Assembly (NCBI GenBank): GCA_947172415.1
Contig: OX359189.1
Span: 2,316,501-2,380,500 of the forward strand
Length of the DNA: 64,000 bases
Source: Chondrosia reniformis
Lineage: Eukaryota > Porifera > Demospongiae > Chondrillida > Chondrillidae
Direction of reading: 5' to 3'
Position numbers and translations under genes: made by a program
Notes under the pieces: model-generated
Databases searched by the model: none
What the model saw: the letters and a program-made list of their open reading frames with translations, nothing else
Told to the model about the DNA's origin: nothing
In this document: piece by piece, positions 35,681 to 48,600 of the stretch
Layout: every line of letters begins with the position of its first letter
Position numbering within the stretch: the first letter of the stretch is position 1

Positions 35681-38600
35681 TTAGTCTACTTTAGCAATGA
35701 TGCTCAGTGCTCTGCAAACAAGAGCTACAGAATGAAGGGTTGCAATTTCTTGTCTCTGATCATCATCTACGCGATCTGTTGATTGGCCAAAAAAATTGGT
35801 TGGATGCTTTCCAGTTTTGTCACTGCCTGCATGATCGGATACTCCCTTCACTACAAGGAAACTATCCCGACGCATATCCTTAGGTAATTTAAGCTCTGAG
35901 ACTCTTGATTTATCCCATGATCGAAGTTCATGTGCAATACCACAGCCCTCCATTTCAATGCCAATCAGATCATAATTATGATAGCCCCTTAATTCATCAG
36001 CTGAATTCTCTTCAGCCATAACAGTATCACCAGAATAGATGCAGTCAGCCTTAGTAGTGTGTATATGATCTTGGCAATCCTGAGGCTGACCCAATCGCTG
36101 AAACCAAGTTTCATCCATGTCATAAGTATTAATATTTTTGAAGGACAGTTTCTTCCCTTTAAACTTGTTGGTGTAGCTCCCTGCTTTCTGAGATAGCAAG
36201 ACATTTCCTCGATAATTTGCATTTTGACTTTTGTCTTTTGAGCTACACCCACAACAGCCAACACAAAATATAATCTCAAGAGGCCAATTTCTGACATTTG
36301 CTACCTCTAATATGGCACGGACAGCTGTCCTAGCCTTATCTTTACCGTAAGAAGTACCGATTTTCATATGTACCACCTTGATGCTCCCAAAATTGATCAT
36401 GTCAAATGTCAAATTTCCAGCGTACTCTTGTTTCACTTCTACTTCTAGACCATTCAAGACTGGGTCATTCTTGTAGGTGTAGCTTTTCACCTTTTCATTT
36501 TTTATTTTGCTGGAAATTCCAAAGAAGTTTCTGACTGTTTCTCTTTCATTGCCATTAGCAGTCAGCAACACAACTTTTACATTTTCATTAAATGTACCAG
36601 AGGCTGTGAAAATAAATATTTATTACATATTTATATACAGCCACTGATATGCTAACTTAATGATTATACTAGAAACATTAAAAAATTCGACAAAAATGGT
36701 GATGATATGGGGATGGCATAAAAAGTACAGAAACAAGGAAGGATGTTACACAGTGAAGCATTAGCTGTGCATGAATCATATAAGCGAGGGTGTTACACCA
36801 ATTCCTACATACATTCAAGGCTTATCTCTGCAGCTGGTTTAACAGTTGCTGGATGTTTCTGAGAAAAAGAGTATAAAAGTACAATTAATATGCACTATAT
36901 TCCCAATCATGTATATATACAATGCATACTTCAAAATTGATACAGTTTAACAAAAGTTGGCAAAATCAGCCAAAACTATGTACAATATTTTGTTGGTTTG
37001 CTTTTAGAGCATATAATTGTGATTGATAAATTGGTTGGCAGTTTATCAGCTAACTGGTTATTTGGCTAAAAAGTCATATTTGAACCTTCTTTGATTCAAG
37101 AGCTGTCACTACAGTGACAAGTTGTTTAATGTAAATTGCTTTCTAAAATTATACAAAGATGGATTTGAAGAACACCATGGTGCATCAGATTATGCACAAA
37201 TCACAAGCATATTGACATGTACACATACGTATATATAGCACTTCATGTATCAGGGTACACTACATGTATATACGTAGATGCATACAGTTTGTACTAGTAT
37301 TAGACAGGCATTATTGGATTTTGACCAACCTTCGTCTTCTTAGTACGTGCATGAACAATTCCTCCTATAGAATATGTACACAAATACACTCACTCACATC
37401 AAAGTTGTACTCATGTTTAAAACCTGTATATGGGGCTAGTAAACAGGCAATTCAACTGGCTATTAATGTGTACATAGGATGAATATGAGTATACATGTAT
37501 ACATATACAAATAACATATCTGTATATGTACAAATAAATAAAAAACATTTATAAAGATAATGTTAGAATGTTGTGCTTGGACGCACCAAGCTGAAGTAGA
37601 AATGATGCACCCAAACACAGAGTGTATGGTTAAGTTACTTAGATTTCAGTGTATATGCAAAGTCTTATCATATAATCTTCCCCATTCATACCAGCCTTGG
37701 GCTGATGGGGCTATACCATTAATAATAATAATATAATGACTGTCCTGTTTCGATACTTTGTGCAGATGTATTAGTGAACACTTCCATTCCTACTTCTAAC
37801 ATTATTTTTATACAGTAAATGTTTTTTTATTTACTTGTACATATGGTTTACGTGGAAATTGTCCCAAGGAAATTAATCTACCAATATGAATTGAAGGGTT
37901 GAAAAATAATAGCCCAGTCCCTTACACAAGCCCAGTCTCCAATAAAGGCCCCGGTTCAGAGGGGTTTGAAAAATACAAGCCCCGGGCTTGTATTATAGAT
38001 AATATGGTATTTGTGCTATTCTGTATAATTTGTGAATGAAAGCTATTTTTGATATGTGTCCAATAAGGCCAATTTTATATTCAGGTTGGAAATGATCTCA
38101 GTGATGGAATTGTTTCCAGCATATATAAAACAGAAGAAGCAGGCATATACATATATGTGTGAACATACATACGTATCACTGTACGTAGAATCTGATTAAA
38201 TTGTGTATATTTTGGTTATAGAAAGTACCTTATCTCAGACTGCAGCTACGTAACTTTCACTAAGGGCATGCACACATGTCCTAACATCAAATCTTACCCT
38301 TAAGTAAGAAGTCATCTATCTTCTTAGCAAGTTTCTGGTGAGATTCTCTAGTAGAGTCTTCCTTTAGAGCTTCTGACATAGCTTGCAGTTTTTTAACACT
38401 GCCTTCACTAAACAAAATATCAAACCAGATATCAGCAGCTTCCTCAGGGGTTGGAGCAGCATTAAGACGAGAGCTGGTTCCTGATTTAATTGCTTCCATT
38501 CTAAGAAGAGAGGATGCTATACTTTTAACATCACAGAAGTCTCTCATGTACTTGTGAAAGGCAACATTTTTGTCTTTAAGGAACCTGCGAACATCATCTT

Positions 38601-40658
38601 CAGATAAATCTGGAGGAATGCAAGTATATGGATGTGTCATAATGTACACAATCAATAATTTTGGATGTTGGATATATACTGTAGTACTATGACATAACCA
38701 AAATATAAATTTATTTAATTGTGACACTATTGTATGTACTTGTTTATATATATATAGAATAAAATGGCTGCTAGCAAATTGTTTCCACAAAGAAGTCATG
38801 TACACAAGAGTATACATATGTAGAGGGAAATGTCATATAAAACTACATTTGTCCATACACATAGAAGCTGGGTCTATATAGTTTAAAGGGTTGAGATGTA
38901 AAACAGTTTTGACAAATATAGCATGAATGACAAAAGACATTAAATTGATTCTGGCATTATCATACGTATATATGTAAGTACCTGAGTTACTTTCTTCTTT
39001 ATCGGATTCAGAACTGATAGCAACAGATTTGCCTTGCTTGCTATTTTTCTTTGATTTACCTTGTAGTTCAATATATGTAAAACACAGTGACCAAGTTCTA
39101 TATATATAATAATTAATTACTTGTTTAGTAGCTCCCTCCAGTATCAATTAATCTACGTATATAAAATATCCTTCCCTCAACTTTGGGAGCATATATAATA
39201 CCAATCTCATTTTAAATTTATTAGCTATTTTAATCAGCATTGTACTTTGAAGTAATGATTAAAGTATTTGGATTTTTGCATAAATTTCATTTTGGTGAGC
39301 AACTTTAAAATTTAAAATTATATACATAACACAACGAAAATGAAAATGTTAATCAGCTCAGCCAATATTTTATAATATAAGTCACTATTTTCTCACCTTT
39401 GGTGTGCTTTAATGACTTAGAACACTTCTTCCTTTTAGGAGAAGGTGTGTCTTCATCTGATTCTGCAATAATTTTAAAAAGCACTGTATATATAACAATT
39501 TGCTAGGGCTAAGGGCATTTAATAATTAGCGGCCGTTTCAACCCTATTTAGGGTCTTTGTCAGTGGTGATATAATCAGAAGAAACTAACTCACAGAGAAC
39601 TATATAATCCATTAAATTTAATAAAATGCTTGTTGTCCACAATTAAGAAAGGAATTATCCCCAAATGAATGACTTTGTAATAATACAGCTATGCAAACAC
39701 ACAGTTACGCAGAGCTCTATGTGTATTGTGTATGACTAACCACTGCTACCATCCTCCTCAGGAGAGGGTGAGTGAGGCGGTATTCTCTTTCTTTTGGATT
39801 CTATTAGATACAGTACAAGTTATATTACTGAACCTGTCTTGTTAGGACTTTGAGTATTAATGGAAATATTAAATGTACAAAGATTGTTCTTACTTGGTTG
39901 GTGGGTCCGTGAGGTCTTCTTATCTTTCTGTTTCCTCTTGGATTTGGTACCTGTGGACAAGTGAAGAGTGTTTCCTTCATTACCCACTTCTAGAAACACT
40001 AACACAATCATTGTAAACTAACATTAGTTATATACTTAATGGAAAGTTTACAAGCAGTCATTATATGCTTTTCAGGACAATTCTCTTACATAACACACCA
40101 CTTCTTCTCATCAGACCAATCAGACAACCATTTAGTAATCAGTGACACAGCCTGTCATGGAAACTTCAAGGAATAGGGTCGGCCATTTTCCATATTATGA
40201 ATTTAAAATGTAAAGGTTTGCAGAGAGTATACATTATATGCTACTAAACCACTCTCACATTCTGAACTAAAGATGTCCTTTTCCAAGTCTACAGCTGCTC
40301 CTGCTTCTCCTCCTTTTCTCAGAGCAACAAATAGCTCACTCCATGTACCTTTAGTATCCTCCACATTCAAATCAACCCAGTGGAGAAGACATTTGAAAAA
40401 GGCTTCATTAGAATCACCAATGCTATTACGGAGTTCTGCATCACATTTCTTAAGTGATATTCCAAGATGGGACAACACCTCTTTCCATTTACCTAAATCA
40501 TTTAAACGCACTCTCAGTTTAGATTCAAATTTTGGATAGTCTACAGAAAGGGAGAGAGTATTTACACAGAGCACTATAAAATATAGAAAAGGAGATATCT
40601 CATTTATATAAAACACTTTAATTCATTAATTACCTCTGACTTCTGATTCCTTGTTCAT
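35681..40658 (-). CDS. Death domain / CARD-like / nucleoside phosphorylase-fold protein (8 exons)
   Basis: Minus-strand exons 40658-40634, 40540-40250, 39989-39894, 39800-39741, 39462-39397, 39059-38982, 38609-38298 and 36603-35681 give 1851 nt (616 aa); all introns are phase 1. Exon 2 (residues 9-105) is Death-like, with LGKWKEVLSHLGISLKKCD...ALRKGG. Exons 3-6 are a Lys/Ser-rich linker. Exon 7 (about 206-310) is helical; its second half (PEEAADIWFDILFSEGS) resembles a CARD. Exon 8 (about 310-616) is a PNP_UDP_1-type domain: KVVLLTANGNERETV at the start, VGCCG, then DLIGIEMEGCGIA and FLVVKGVSDHAG, the conserved base/ribose-binding elements. In fungi and invertebrates this domain occurs as the effector or sensor part of NLR-like immune proteins. 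A role in cell-death or immune signalling using a nucleoside/nucleotide reaction is inferred. No NACHT is present. The Death call is moderate, the nucleosidase call strong. Confidence 0.85.
36670..36800 (-). repeat. Partial copy of the MITE at 53500-53738
   Basis: Shares GGGATGG..TAAAAAGTACAGAAACAAG, GTTACACAGTGAAGCATTAG and TGCATGAATCATA with one arm of the palindromic element at 53500-53738. It lies in the last intron of the Death-nucleosidase gene. Confidence 0.7.
37529..37842. mobile_element. MITE with ACAAGTAAATAAAAAACATTT-type ends, copy 1
   Basis: Inverted ends (left CAAATAAATAAAAAACATTT, right AAATGTTTTTTTATTTACTTG) surround about 270 bp that resemble 40838-41112 internally (AAGCTGAAGTAGAAATG, ATGCACCCAAACA, GTTAAGT.ACT). 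It is non-coding and lies in an intron of the Death-nucleosidase gene. Confidence 0.7.
39530..39575 (-). repeat. Hammerhead-like hairpin element, degenerate
   Basis: Minus strand: CACTGACAAAGACCC, then TAAATA, then GGGTTGAAACGG. Stem II and GAAA are kept; the core reads CTGACAA, with the G of CTGANGA changed to A. Confidence 0.5.
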
Positions 40659-42877
40659 TGTATTTCAAGGAGAAGATCAAAATAACTTGGCGTTTACGTA
40701 TTTAACCAACCTAACCAATATAAGTATTTCTGTAGTTTATATACAGCTAGAGGAAGATTCTATACAAGTGGAAAAAGACATATGTCTTGAAAGTGACAGA
40801 TTAAGGAAAAGTAATTGTATGTGACTATATATATATATACAAGTAAATAAAAACATTTAAAAAATGAAATGAGAAGTAGGTACCTATCACATCGCACCAT
40901 GATGGCTGAAGTAGGGATAGTGCGCCCAAACATGGAAGTGATGTGTATTGTTAAGTCACTGAAATTTGAGGCAGTATATATTCCATTTGTATATTGTTAG
41001 CCTTATTATATGATCATTGTCTTGTTTCATTGCTTTTTCTAGATGTGATAGGTACTGTTGCAGGAACTGCCATCCCTACTTCTCATTTCATTAAATGTTT
41101 TATTTACTTGTAAGAAGAAGAAAATTGAGGAAAACCGGAAGTAGGCCTGAAACCGTTTTACAAACTTGGAGCCCTTATGCGCTCTTGAAAATAGCTTCCC
41201 TCAATTGAAATCGTATAAAAAAGACACATAACGAGTTTAAAAGAACTAAAAACGCATTCGCTGCCTACTTATAAGGTGTTAACCCGTAATAATACATTGA
41301 ATTCGGCAGCCATTTTTTTCGGGCCATCCCTACTTAGAGAGTACTACGGTACCGTACTCTCTGATAAATATATAGATGTGACAATAAGTGGTATGACCTG
41401 CGTGTTTGAGGTGTCCTGAAGAATGGGACTGTTACTGTGACAGACCAAGTGGTTTCCATGGCTACAGTTATCATGGCTACTATTACCATTGGTGCTGTAC
41501 TAGCATGCAGCTGGGTCCATACAGATGGAATTATTGCTATAAATAAATAACTAATTCCTAGTGACTTTGTGTGCTTACACTTTTGACAAAACTAATTTTA
41601 GTTCTGGAAGTGTAGGATACTTAATTTTCAATGCTCATAAACTGCATGCACTTATACGTACATCACACCACCTACTATATACATTCGCACACACATGCAT
41701 GGCTTCTGGTTTATAGACCATCCTGCCATTTTTCGGGCCATCCCTACCTCTCTGATATACGTAGCCGTATTGTTTGATTCATACATACAGTATATATGTA
41801 ATTATACATATACACACACGCAGAGATAAATACGTACCTCAGATTCAGTACAATAACTTAAGATACTTCCCAAAAAGTGTATCTACGTAAATTATATATA
41901 CCATTATGTAATAGTAATTATTAATCTATCATAATCACAGGTGTTTAACCTGAGAAAACGGCTATACATGTAGTCGATCTTCAGTAAATGTTTACCATAT
42001 AAGGAATAATTGTGTACTCGATCCAATTTTGATTGGAAACATTCAGCAAACTTACAAAGCTACGTACATACAGTATAGCTACTATGTGGTACATCATTAT
42101 CTTGTATTTTAAAAAATCTATAATAGTATGGGTATGGGTATGGGTATCTTATTTAAACTGGGGATGGCCACTAGCCATAGCCATAGTAAAGGTTTTTAAA
42201 TGATTTCAAAGGCATAACAAAATAATAGAAAAAGGACATGTATTTCTTTGTATTTAATATAACACTATAGCTGTCTGACAATTATTAATAGAGATTGGAA
42301 ACACTAACCAAATGTCTTTCATCAACAGCTTGCATACGTGAAGAATTTTATCTACTCCAAATATGGAAGTAATATTTATACATGAGTAGGAGTTGTGTAT
42401 ACAATATCTTATGAATATAATCAGTTGGATAACAGAGGAAAACCCTGGCAATTGAAGACATATATAATCTTAGTCTCTACTTGTATGACTTATATTTGAA
42501 AGTATTCTTATAATACTATTAAATGAATCAGAAAAGAGAACATTTTTATATAAAATACATACATATATATACACAGAGTCTCCAGTATTCACATGTAATC
42601 AGCTGTTTATTTATTGGTTATATGTGCTAACACTAATTGGTATTCAGGTAGCAGTCTCATTTACAGGGGCCAGAAGTATGGCTGCATGATATGACAGAAA
42701 GGGCCTATCCTTTTTATGACTATATCAAAACCGTATTGCAGTAAATATTGACTATTAAATTGGATCTGCTATTTTTAAGCTCCACCTCTTCCCAAATAAT
42801 GTACAGCCAATAATTTTGATATAAAAAGTAGTGCAAAATGTCAATAGAAATAAAATCCTGCCAGTTGCATTCAGGAA
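40659..42877. other. Repeat-rich intergenic region between Death-nucleosidase gene and GPN1
   Basis: 2.2 kb without a recognised gene. It holds the MITE at 40838-41112. At 41322-41365 there is a hairpin element (CCATCCCTACTTAGAGAG, AGTACTACGGTACCGTACT, CTCTGATAA) related to 54214-54250; a partial copy lies at 41740-41760. A small (GGGTAT)n-like run lies at 42128-42150. Confidence 0.55.
40838..41112. mobile_element. MITE with ACAAGTAAATAAAAACATTT ends, copy 2
   Basis: About 275 bp. The left end ACAAGTAAATAAAAACATTT is the inverse of the right end AAATGTTTTATTTACTTGTA, and GAAATGAGAAGTAGG / CTACTTCTCATTTC extends the inverted ends inward. Related to 37529-37842. No coding capacity. Confidence 0.8.
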
Positions 42878-45314
42878 CTAATTATCATCACCTAAAATAC
42901 AATGGAAGATAAAAAGTAAGATACAAAATATAAAAGTAAATAAATGTTTACCTTCATCATCATCTTCATCATCCTCAGATTCCATTCCCAAACTGATACT
43001 TACACCTGGAACTGGAACTTTGGTGTGGAGCTGCTCCATAAGAGGTACTTCATCTCCTTCCCTTACGTCCCTTTCAATCTTCCTTAACTGTTCCTCTCTC
43101 TTCTCCTTTTCCCTCTCCTCCTGTGATCAATAAACACAACAAGCTTGTAGACACATGACAATTAGCCATGTCTTCTCAATCTTACCTGTTCAGCTCTCAG
43201 TTTCTCCAAAGCTGGTAAGTAGGACCTGCCAATCCAGAAGAGTTTTGCAGTCATGTGACACATATGTACTTGCATGTATAGACCTATATCACTGTGTTTT
43301 CTTGTCATTTGCCATTTTAGTGAACATGTTACTACTACATACTGTTTACATCCATTACATGACACTAATTACTTAGTATATAATATAAGAGGGGAAAAAT
43401 GAATGGAGCATTGTCATGGCAATTGTAGCTCAGTGGCAGAGCACTGGAGGTAATAACTAGATGTTAGATTCTCAGCAATAATTCTTTTATGCTTTACCTC
43501 TATGTCTGATAATAATTCTGGTTTGATTATCACTTTGATTATTAACGTACTAACTTTTCATACTCTGTCACAGCTTCATCTACTTTATCAAAGAATGAGT
43601 CAATTCCTGCTCCAGTAACTGAGGACACGCCCACACAACGTAGGTTCTTGTAAAACTCATCTAATACCAGACTCATGGAGCGTGAGAGGTTGGATACATA
43701 TGATGTCTCCTAGCAACAGAGGCGACACAGATATGCAATACAAATACATGGTAACAAGCATTAATACAACTACGTATACTAGAGAACACCAGCTGGGTGA
43801 AGGGGAAACTACCTCAATGAAAGGGAAATTCCCTGAATGAAGGACAAACCTGTTCTAGAGCTGTCTGAAAAGCTTCAAAATCCTCCATCCAGTCTAAAGC
43901 AAAACTGCAGTCCACAATGTCTATCTTGTTGAGCACAACAATGAAGGGCAGTTTGGTCTTGTAGAGGATGCTGCAGGCATACAACATGTTGGACATGAAT
44001 GTGACGGGGCTCATGCATCTTGCAGTGTCCATCACGTAGACCACAACAGTCGGATGAGATGAAGCCTGTGAAGGAGGAGGAGAGAGTGCTACACTATTAG
44101 ATAGACCACAACAGTCAGATGAGATGAAGCCTGTGAAGGAGGAGGAGAGAGTGCTACACTAGTAGATAGACCACAAGATGGCCGCCCTTACCAGTGCCTC
44201 AGTAATGATGCTACCTGATGCAGACCAGGTGAACACTTCTATCTGGCCTGGAGTGTCAATAAGCACATAACTGGAATCTGTGATGCGCTTGTCTATAAAC
44301 TTCAAGACTTGATCAAACCGGGTAGCAAAGAGGTTCAAGGATGTCATAATACCTCCATTAGGACCAAGATTGTACTGCTTCATCACTTCCTTGTACTTGA
44401 CCGTATCACGTATATCTGAGGAGGCATACACATCAGTCACAAGACAAACATGTGATTATCATGTGACCTACCTATATTAGCAGGATAGTGCACTTCATAC
44501 ACATTAGTCACAAGACAAACATGTGATTATCATGTGACCTACCTATATTAGTAGGATAGGGCACTTCATAAACATCAGTCACAAGACAAACATGTGATTA
44601 TCATGTGACCTACCTATATTAGCAGGATAGGGCACTTCATACACATCAGTCACAAGACAAACATGTGATTATCATGTGACCTACCTATATTAGCAGGATA
44701 GGGCACTTCGTGCACTGCAGGGTCCAGGTTGACAACATATGGAGGTGCAGCTCGAGCATGTAGATATGCGGACAGCCTCTGTACAGTAACAGTGTATTGT
44801 ATAGAACATAATAATCTACAGCTGGAAGGAGTAATACCTGGGGAAATCCCTCCAATCTTACATTTTAATTGTTTAACAATAAACATAATTCTATGATATA
44901 TATAGTAATTCCTAAATGTAGATAGCTCTGCTAAATACCCCCAACAATATTAAGGCCGTACAGTAATCAAAAGAGGCTTTCCCTGTAATTAGGACACTTT
45001 AGTTGTCTTCAGATGTATGCAGATAATGGGCCTCCCGCATGCAATGGGGACATTTGATCACGTGATCGTAACATGGAGAGCCTCCATGAAGCACTAGCTA
45101 ACTATTTAATGAACCGTTATAAGATGGACTGTGTCCAAACCTGCATGAACGTAGTCTTGCCTGAGCCCGCCATTCCTAGACAAATGATACAGGCCCTCTT
45201 GTGGTAGCTGTTGTCTGATGTGCTTTCGCCTTCTGTTCCACTTTGCCCTTTTAAGCTTTCTTCTTTAACTGCTGAGTGATCGCTTTGATCTGGAATATCC
45301 ATGCATTCTGCCAT
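42878..45314 (-). CDS. GPN1: GPN-loop GTPase 1 (XAB1), 8 exons
   Basis: Minus-strand exons 45314-45141, 44778-44685, 44415-44192, 44065-43850, 43709-43555, 43225-43186, 43120-42952 and 42891-42878 give 1086 nt (361 aa), similar to human GPN1. The P-loop [11 protein letters not shown] is followed by YVVNLDPAV, the diagnostic GPN loop NLGPNGGI, the switch motif [30 protein letters not shown] (guanine specificity) and VSSVTGAGI. The C terminus is charged and ends in an acidic [19 protein letters not shown] tail. Family knowledge: GPN1 pairs with GPN3 for assembly and nuclear import of RNA polymerase II. The last exon is only 14 nt. Two introns carry tandem repeats copying an adjacent splice site (44041-44170 and 44429-44710). 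Confidence 0.95.
43423..43490 (+). ncRNA. tRNA-like fragment (possible tRNA-derived SINE or pseudogene)
   Basis: TGTAGCTCAGTGGCAGAGCA is a good tRNA A-box/D-arm. A downstream GATTCTCAGC is a poor match to the B-box. No clear acceptor stem or CCA context is visible, so a functional tRNA is unlikely. It lies in a GPN1 intron. Confidence 0.35.
44041..44172. repeat. 65-bp tandem duplication containing a GPN1 3' splice site
   Basis: CCACAACAGTCGGATGAGAT at 44041 recurs almost unchanged at 44106. The unit holds the acceptor and first codons of exon 44065-43850, so an intact second copy of the acceptor sits in the preceding intron. Confidence 0.88.
44429..44710. repeat. 71-bp tandem repeat (about 4 copies) containing a GPN1 5' splice site
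   Basis: CAGTCACAAGACAAACATGT at about 44433, 44504 (variant), 44575 and 44646, each followed by TGTGACCTACCTATATTAG. The last copy overlaps the end of exon 44778-44685 and its donor (AATATAG then GTAGGT on the minus strand); the others repeat this exon end inside the intron. Confidence 0.88.
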
Positions 45315-45600
45315 TTTATTAATCTGCAATGGATGTGGTTAATTTCGCAAGAGAAATCGATTTCGGGTATAATTTGATCGCGATAGTTAGAACCACATAG
45401 GTCCATATCGAAAGCCACAATTGAGCAAGAATCTGCACAATCACCTAACCTGCATGTTCATGCTCTTTGATTAATATACATACAAAAATGTGCAATTGCA
45501 AAGGTCAGTATATTTAATACAGTGTATATACAAACTACATTTCTACATAAAATATATATAGGATGGACACCATTTAGGGAATCCACTCCAATCAGTGACA

Positions 45601-48600
45601 CTATGTATCAATTTTCTCTTTGATTGTTCCTTTCTCTTCAACTGAAGGGCTAGGGGAGGGCTGGGAAGTTTGGAGTTTTGCTTCTATATACGTACATGAT
45701 TAAAAATAACTAAAATTAAATACTATAGTCAGTCCAAAATCAAACTGTTAATTAGGATATTGGATTCACAGTATTTCTTTGAGTAATCATTGTAAGAGAT
45801 TCTTAGGAAATACATCTTATACCGTTTTCACATGGGCATCGAAAGTGGGTCGAAACCGAGTCGAACCCGAGTTAAATCGTTCACAAGAAACCGCAAAAGC
45901 GGGTCGAACCCGGGTTAGCGAAGCGAGTTCGACCCATGTACGAAGCAGGGTCGAACCCAGTTTAGCTCATTACGAAAGCGAGTTAAAGATGGCGGAGCGA
46001 GGACGAACTTGGACGGACGACGAAGTGACTGCGTTATTAAGCATTTGGAGCGAAGAATCGATACAGCAGCAGCTCTTAGGTGCTGTTAGGAATGTTGTAC
46101 CTTTTAGGCAGATAGCTGAAGAGCTGGAAAGGAAAGGATTTCATCGCGATTTTAAGCAATGTCGTGATAAAATAAAAGCGTTAAAGAAAACCTACAAATC
46201 GGCCATTGATAGGCTTCGAACTAGTGGTATTGGTGTCGAATCAGATGATGACCTTGAAGATCACAACATTTATGTGAACTTCAAGTGGTTTTGGGAGCTT
46301 CACTTTGTAATGAGGAGGAGAGCAGTAGTGAATCCCCCTTCATTGCTAGATACCTCCCAATTTTCCAGCCAGCTGTCACCAGGGGGAAGTTCATTTGATG
46401 GAACAGAGGACACAACCATATTGCAGACTCCAGCAGCCAGTCCCATAGCCACTCAGCAGCCTGAATCATCAATGCAACCGGGGCCATCTACGCAACCGGG
46501 GCCATCCACGCAACCGGGGCCATCCACGCAAACGGGGTCATCCACGCAACCGGGGCCATCCACGCAAACGGGGCCATCCACGCAACCGGGGCCATCCACG
46601 CAAACGGGGCCATCCACGCAACCGGGGCCATCCACGCAACCGGGGCCATCCACGCAACCGGGGCCATCCACGCAAACGGGGCCATCCACGCAACCGGGGC
46701 CATCCACGCAAACGGGGCCATCCACGCAACCGGGGCCATCCACGCAATCGGGGCCATCCACGCAATCGGGGCCATCCACGCAACCGGGGCCATCCACGCA
46801 ACAAAGACCATCCAAGAAGCGCAAGCTTACAAAGTTAGACAGGGTGGAGAAGTCTAACAAAGTTATGATGGAGACATTTGTTGCTGCACAAGAAAGAAGC
46901 CGGCAGGAAATGATGAAGTTGGAGCAAGACAGGATGAAATGGGAACAAGAGCAAGCTAAGAAAGCAGAAGAGAAGGAAGAAAGGTTCATGAGCTTAATGA
47001 AGGACATGCTAACAATGCTAATGCCAGCACCCCCACCAGTTATGCCACATTTGCCAGTGCCACATCCAGTGCCTGGTGTGCCCTGGCAGCTGCAGGATTA
47101 TCCACCAGGTCCTATGATGGGTTATCCGGCCGTTAATGATCATGCAGATGATGGTGAAGATGAAGAGTAGTTGTAATGTTAGCATTGTGACTAGACTAGT
47201 TTAATTTACAATACTTTGCCTTATATTCGTTTATATTAATCATTACTAAACAGTGTCAAAGTAGTCACAAAGGGCTTCCCTAATGTTCTGCCCAGTTGTA
47301 CTGACTGTCGCAGCAGAAGATGTTGATACATGCGTTATTTCTTCTCTTTCTATATTAGATATCCTCTGTATCCACTCTTCTTCACATGTATCACCTTGTA
47401 TTTCACACAGATTGTGCAATACACAACATGCAGTCACTAGAGTAGGTACTGACTTAATGTCATTATCATTTCGTTTCATGAGTGACCTCCATCTCCCCTT
47501 CAGTCGCCCAAAAGCATTTTCTACTACCACACGTGAACGACTTAATTGGTAGTTAAATTTTCTCTGCTTTCTTGTTAAACCTGTATCAGAGAAAGGTTTA
47601 AGAAGCCAACTTTTAAGTGGGTAGGCAGGGTCACCCAAAATAACCAAAGGAATGGGTGTGCCACATAATGTTCTTGTCCAGTTAGGTAAAAAAATTTCGC
47701 TTTCACATTTTCTGTAAAGTCTAGAGTTAGCCAACACCCTGGCATCATGCACACTACCTGGCCAACCAACATAAACATCCAAAAATCTGTAATCATGGGA
47801 TACTAAAGCTTGAAGTATCGTAGAATGATACCCTTTCCGGTTATAATAATCCAATGGATTTTCCTTTGGAGCAATGATAGGTATATGACTTCCGTCTATG
47901 GCACCAATGCATTGTGGAAATCCCCATTTACTGAAGAAACCATCAACTATATTTCTCAACCCTTCCCCTGTTGGGATATCAATATACATTGGTGCCATAT
48001 GTTGAACGATAACACCACATACATCATGTACAACACGACATACTGTTGAAATGCCAACTCCAAATAAGTGGCTAATGGTACGATATTCTATATTGGTTCC
48101 TAGTCTCCATAAGCAAATGGCAAGCCTTTGTTCAACAGTAAGGGGTTTCCTAACAACATGTTGTCTTTGGAGGTAAGGTTTAAGTTGTTGGCAAAGGAAT
48201 TGAAACGTACTCCTAGATATTCGAAAATTTTGCTTCCATTCTTTGTCACTCCAGTTTCCAGCAATGTTCTCCAAAAAAGATTGATTCCTTCTTTTACTCC
48301 AATGCATTCTTCTGCTCACGCATGCAGACGAAACACGATGCAGTATAAATCGATAAAAAATTGCTCTCTCTTCTTCTTGAACAGCATTAAAACGTAGAAT
48401 ACGTGTTCTTCTAGCGATATTCCTTGCCATCAGTGAACGTTTACGTTCCATACGTCTTCTTCGTAGCCACAATAGAACGAATACAACGATAAAAGCAAGC
48501 CGAAAATTTTCGTACGCCATCTTGATCTGATACGCTACACGAGTAAATACTACTAACAAAATCGTCTTGTGAACGGAAACCGAGTTCGACCCGGATTAAG

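Noticed and set aside
43423-43490. Functional tRNA gene
   Set aside because: Good A-box only; B-box and acceptor stem are not convincing, so it is kept as a tRNA-like fragment.
46453-47007. Cys/Val/Asp-rich and Arg/Trp-rich antisense open frames
   Set aside because: They are antisense readings of the 18-bp repeat in the Myb gene.
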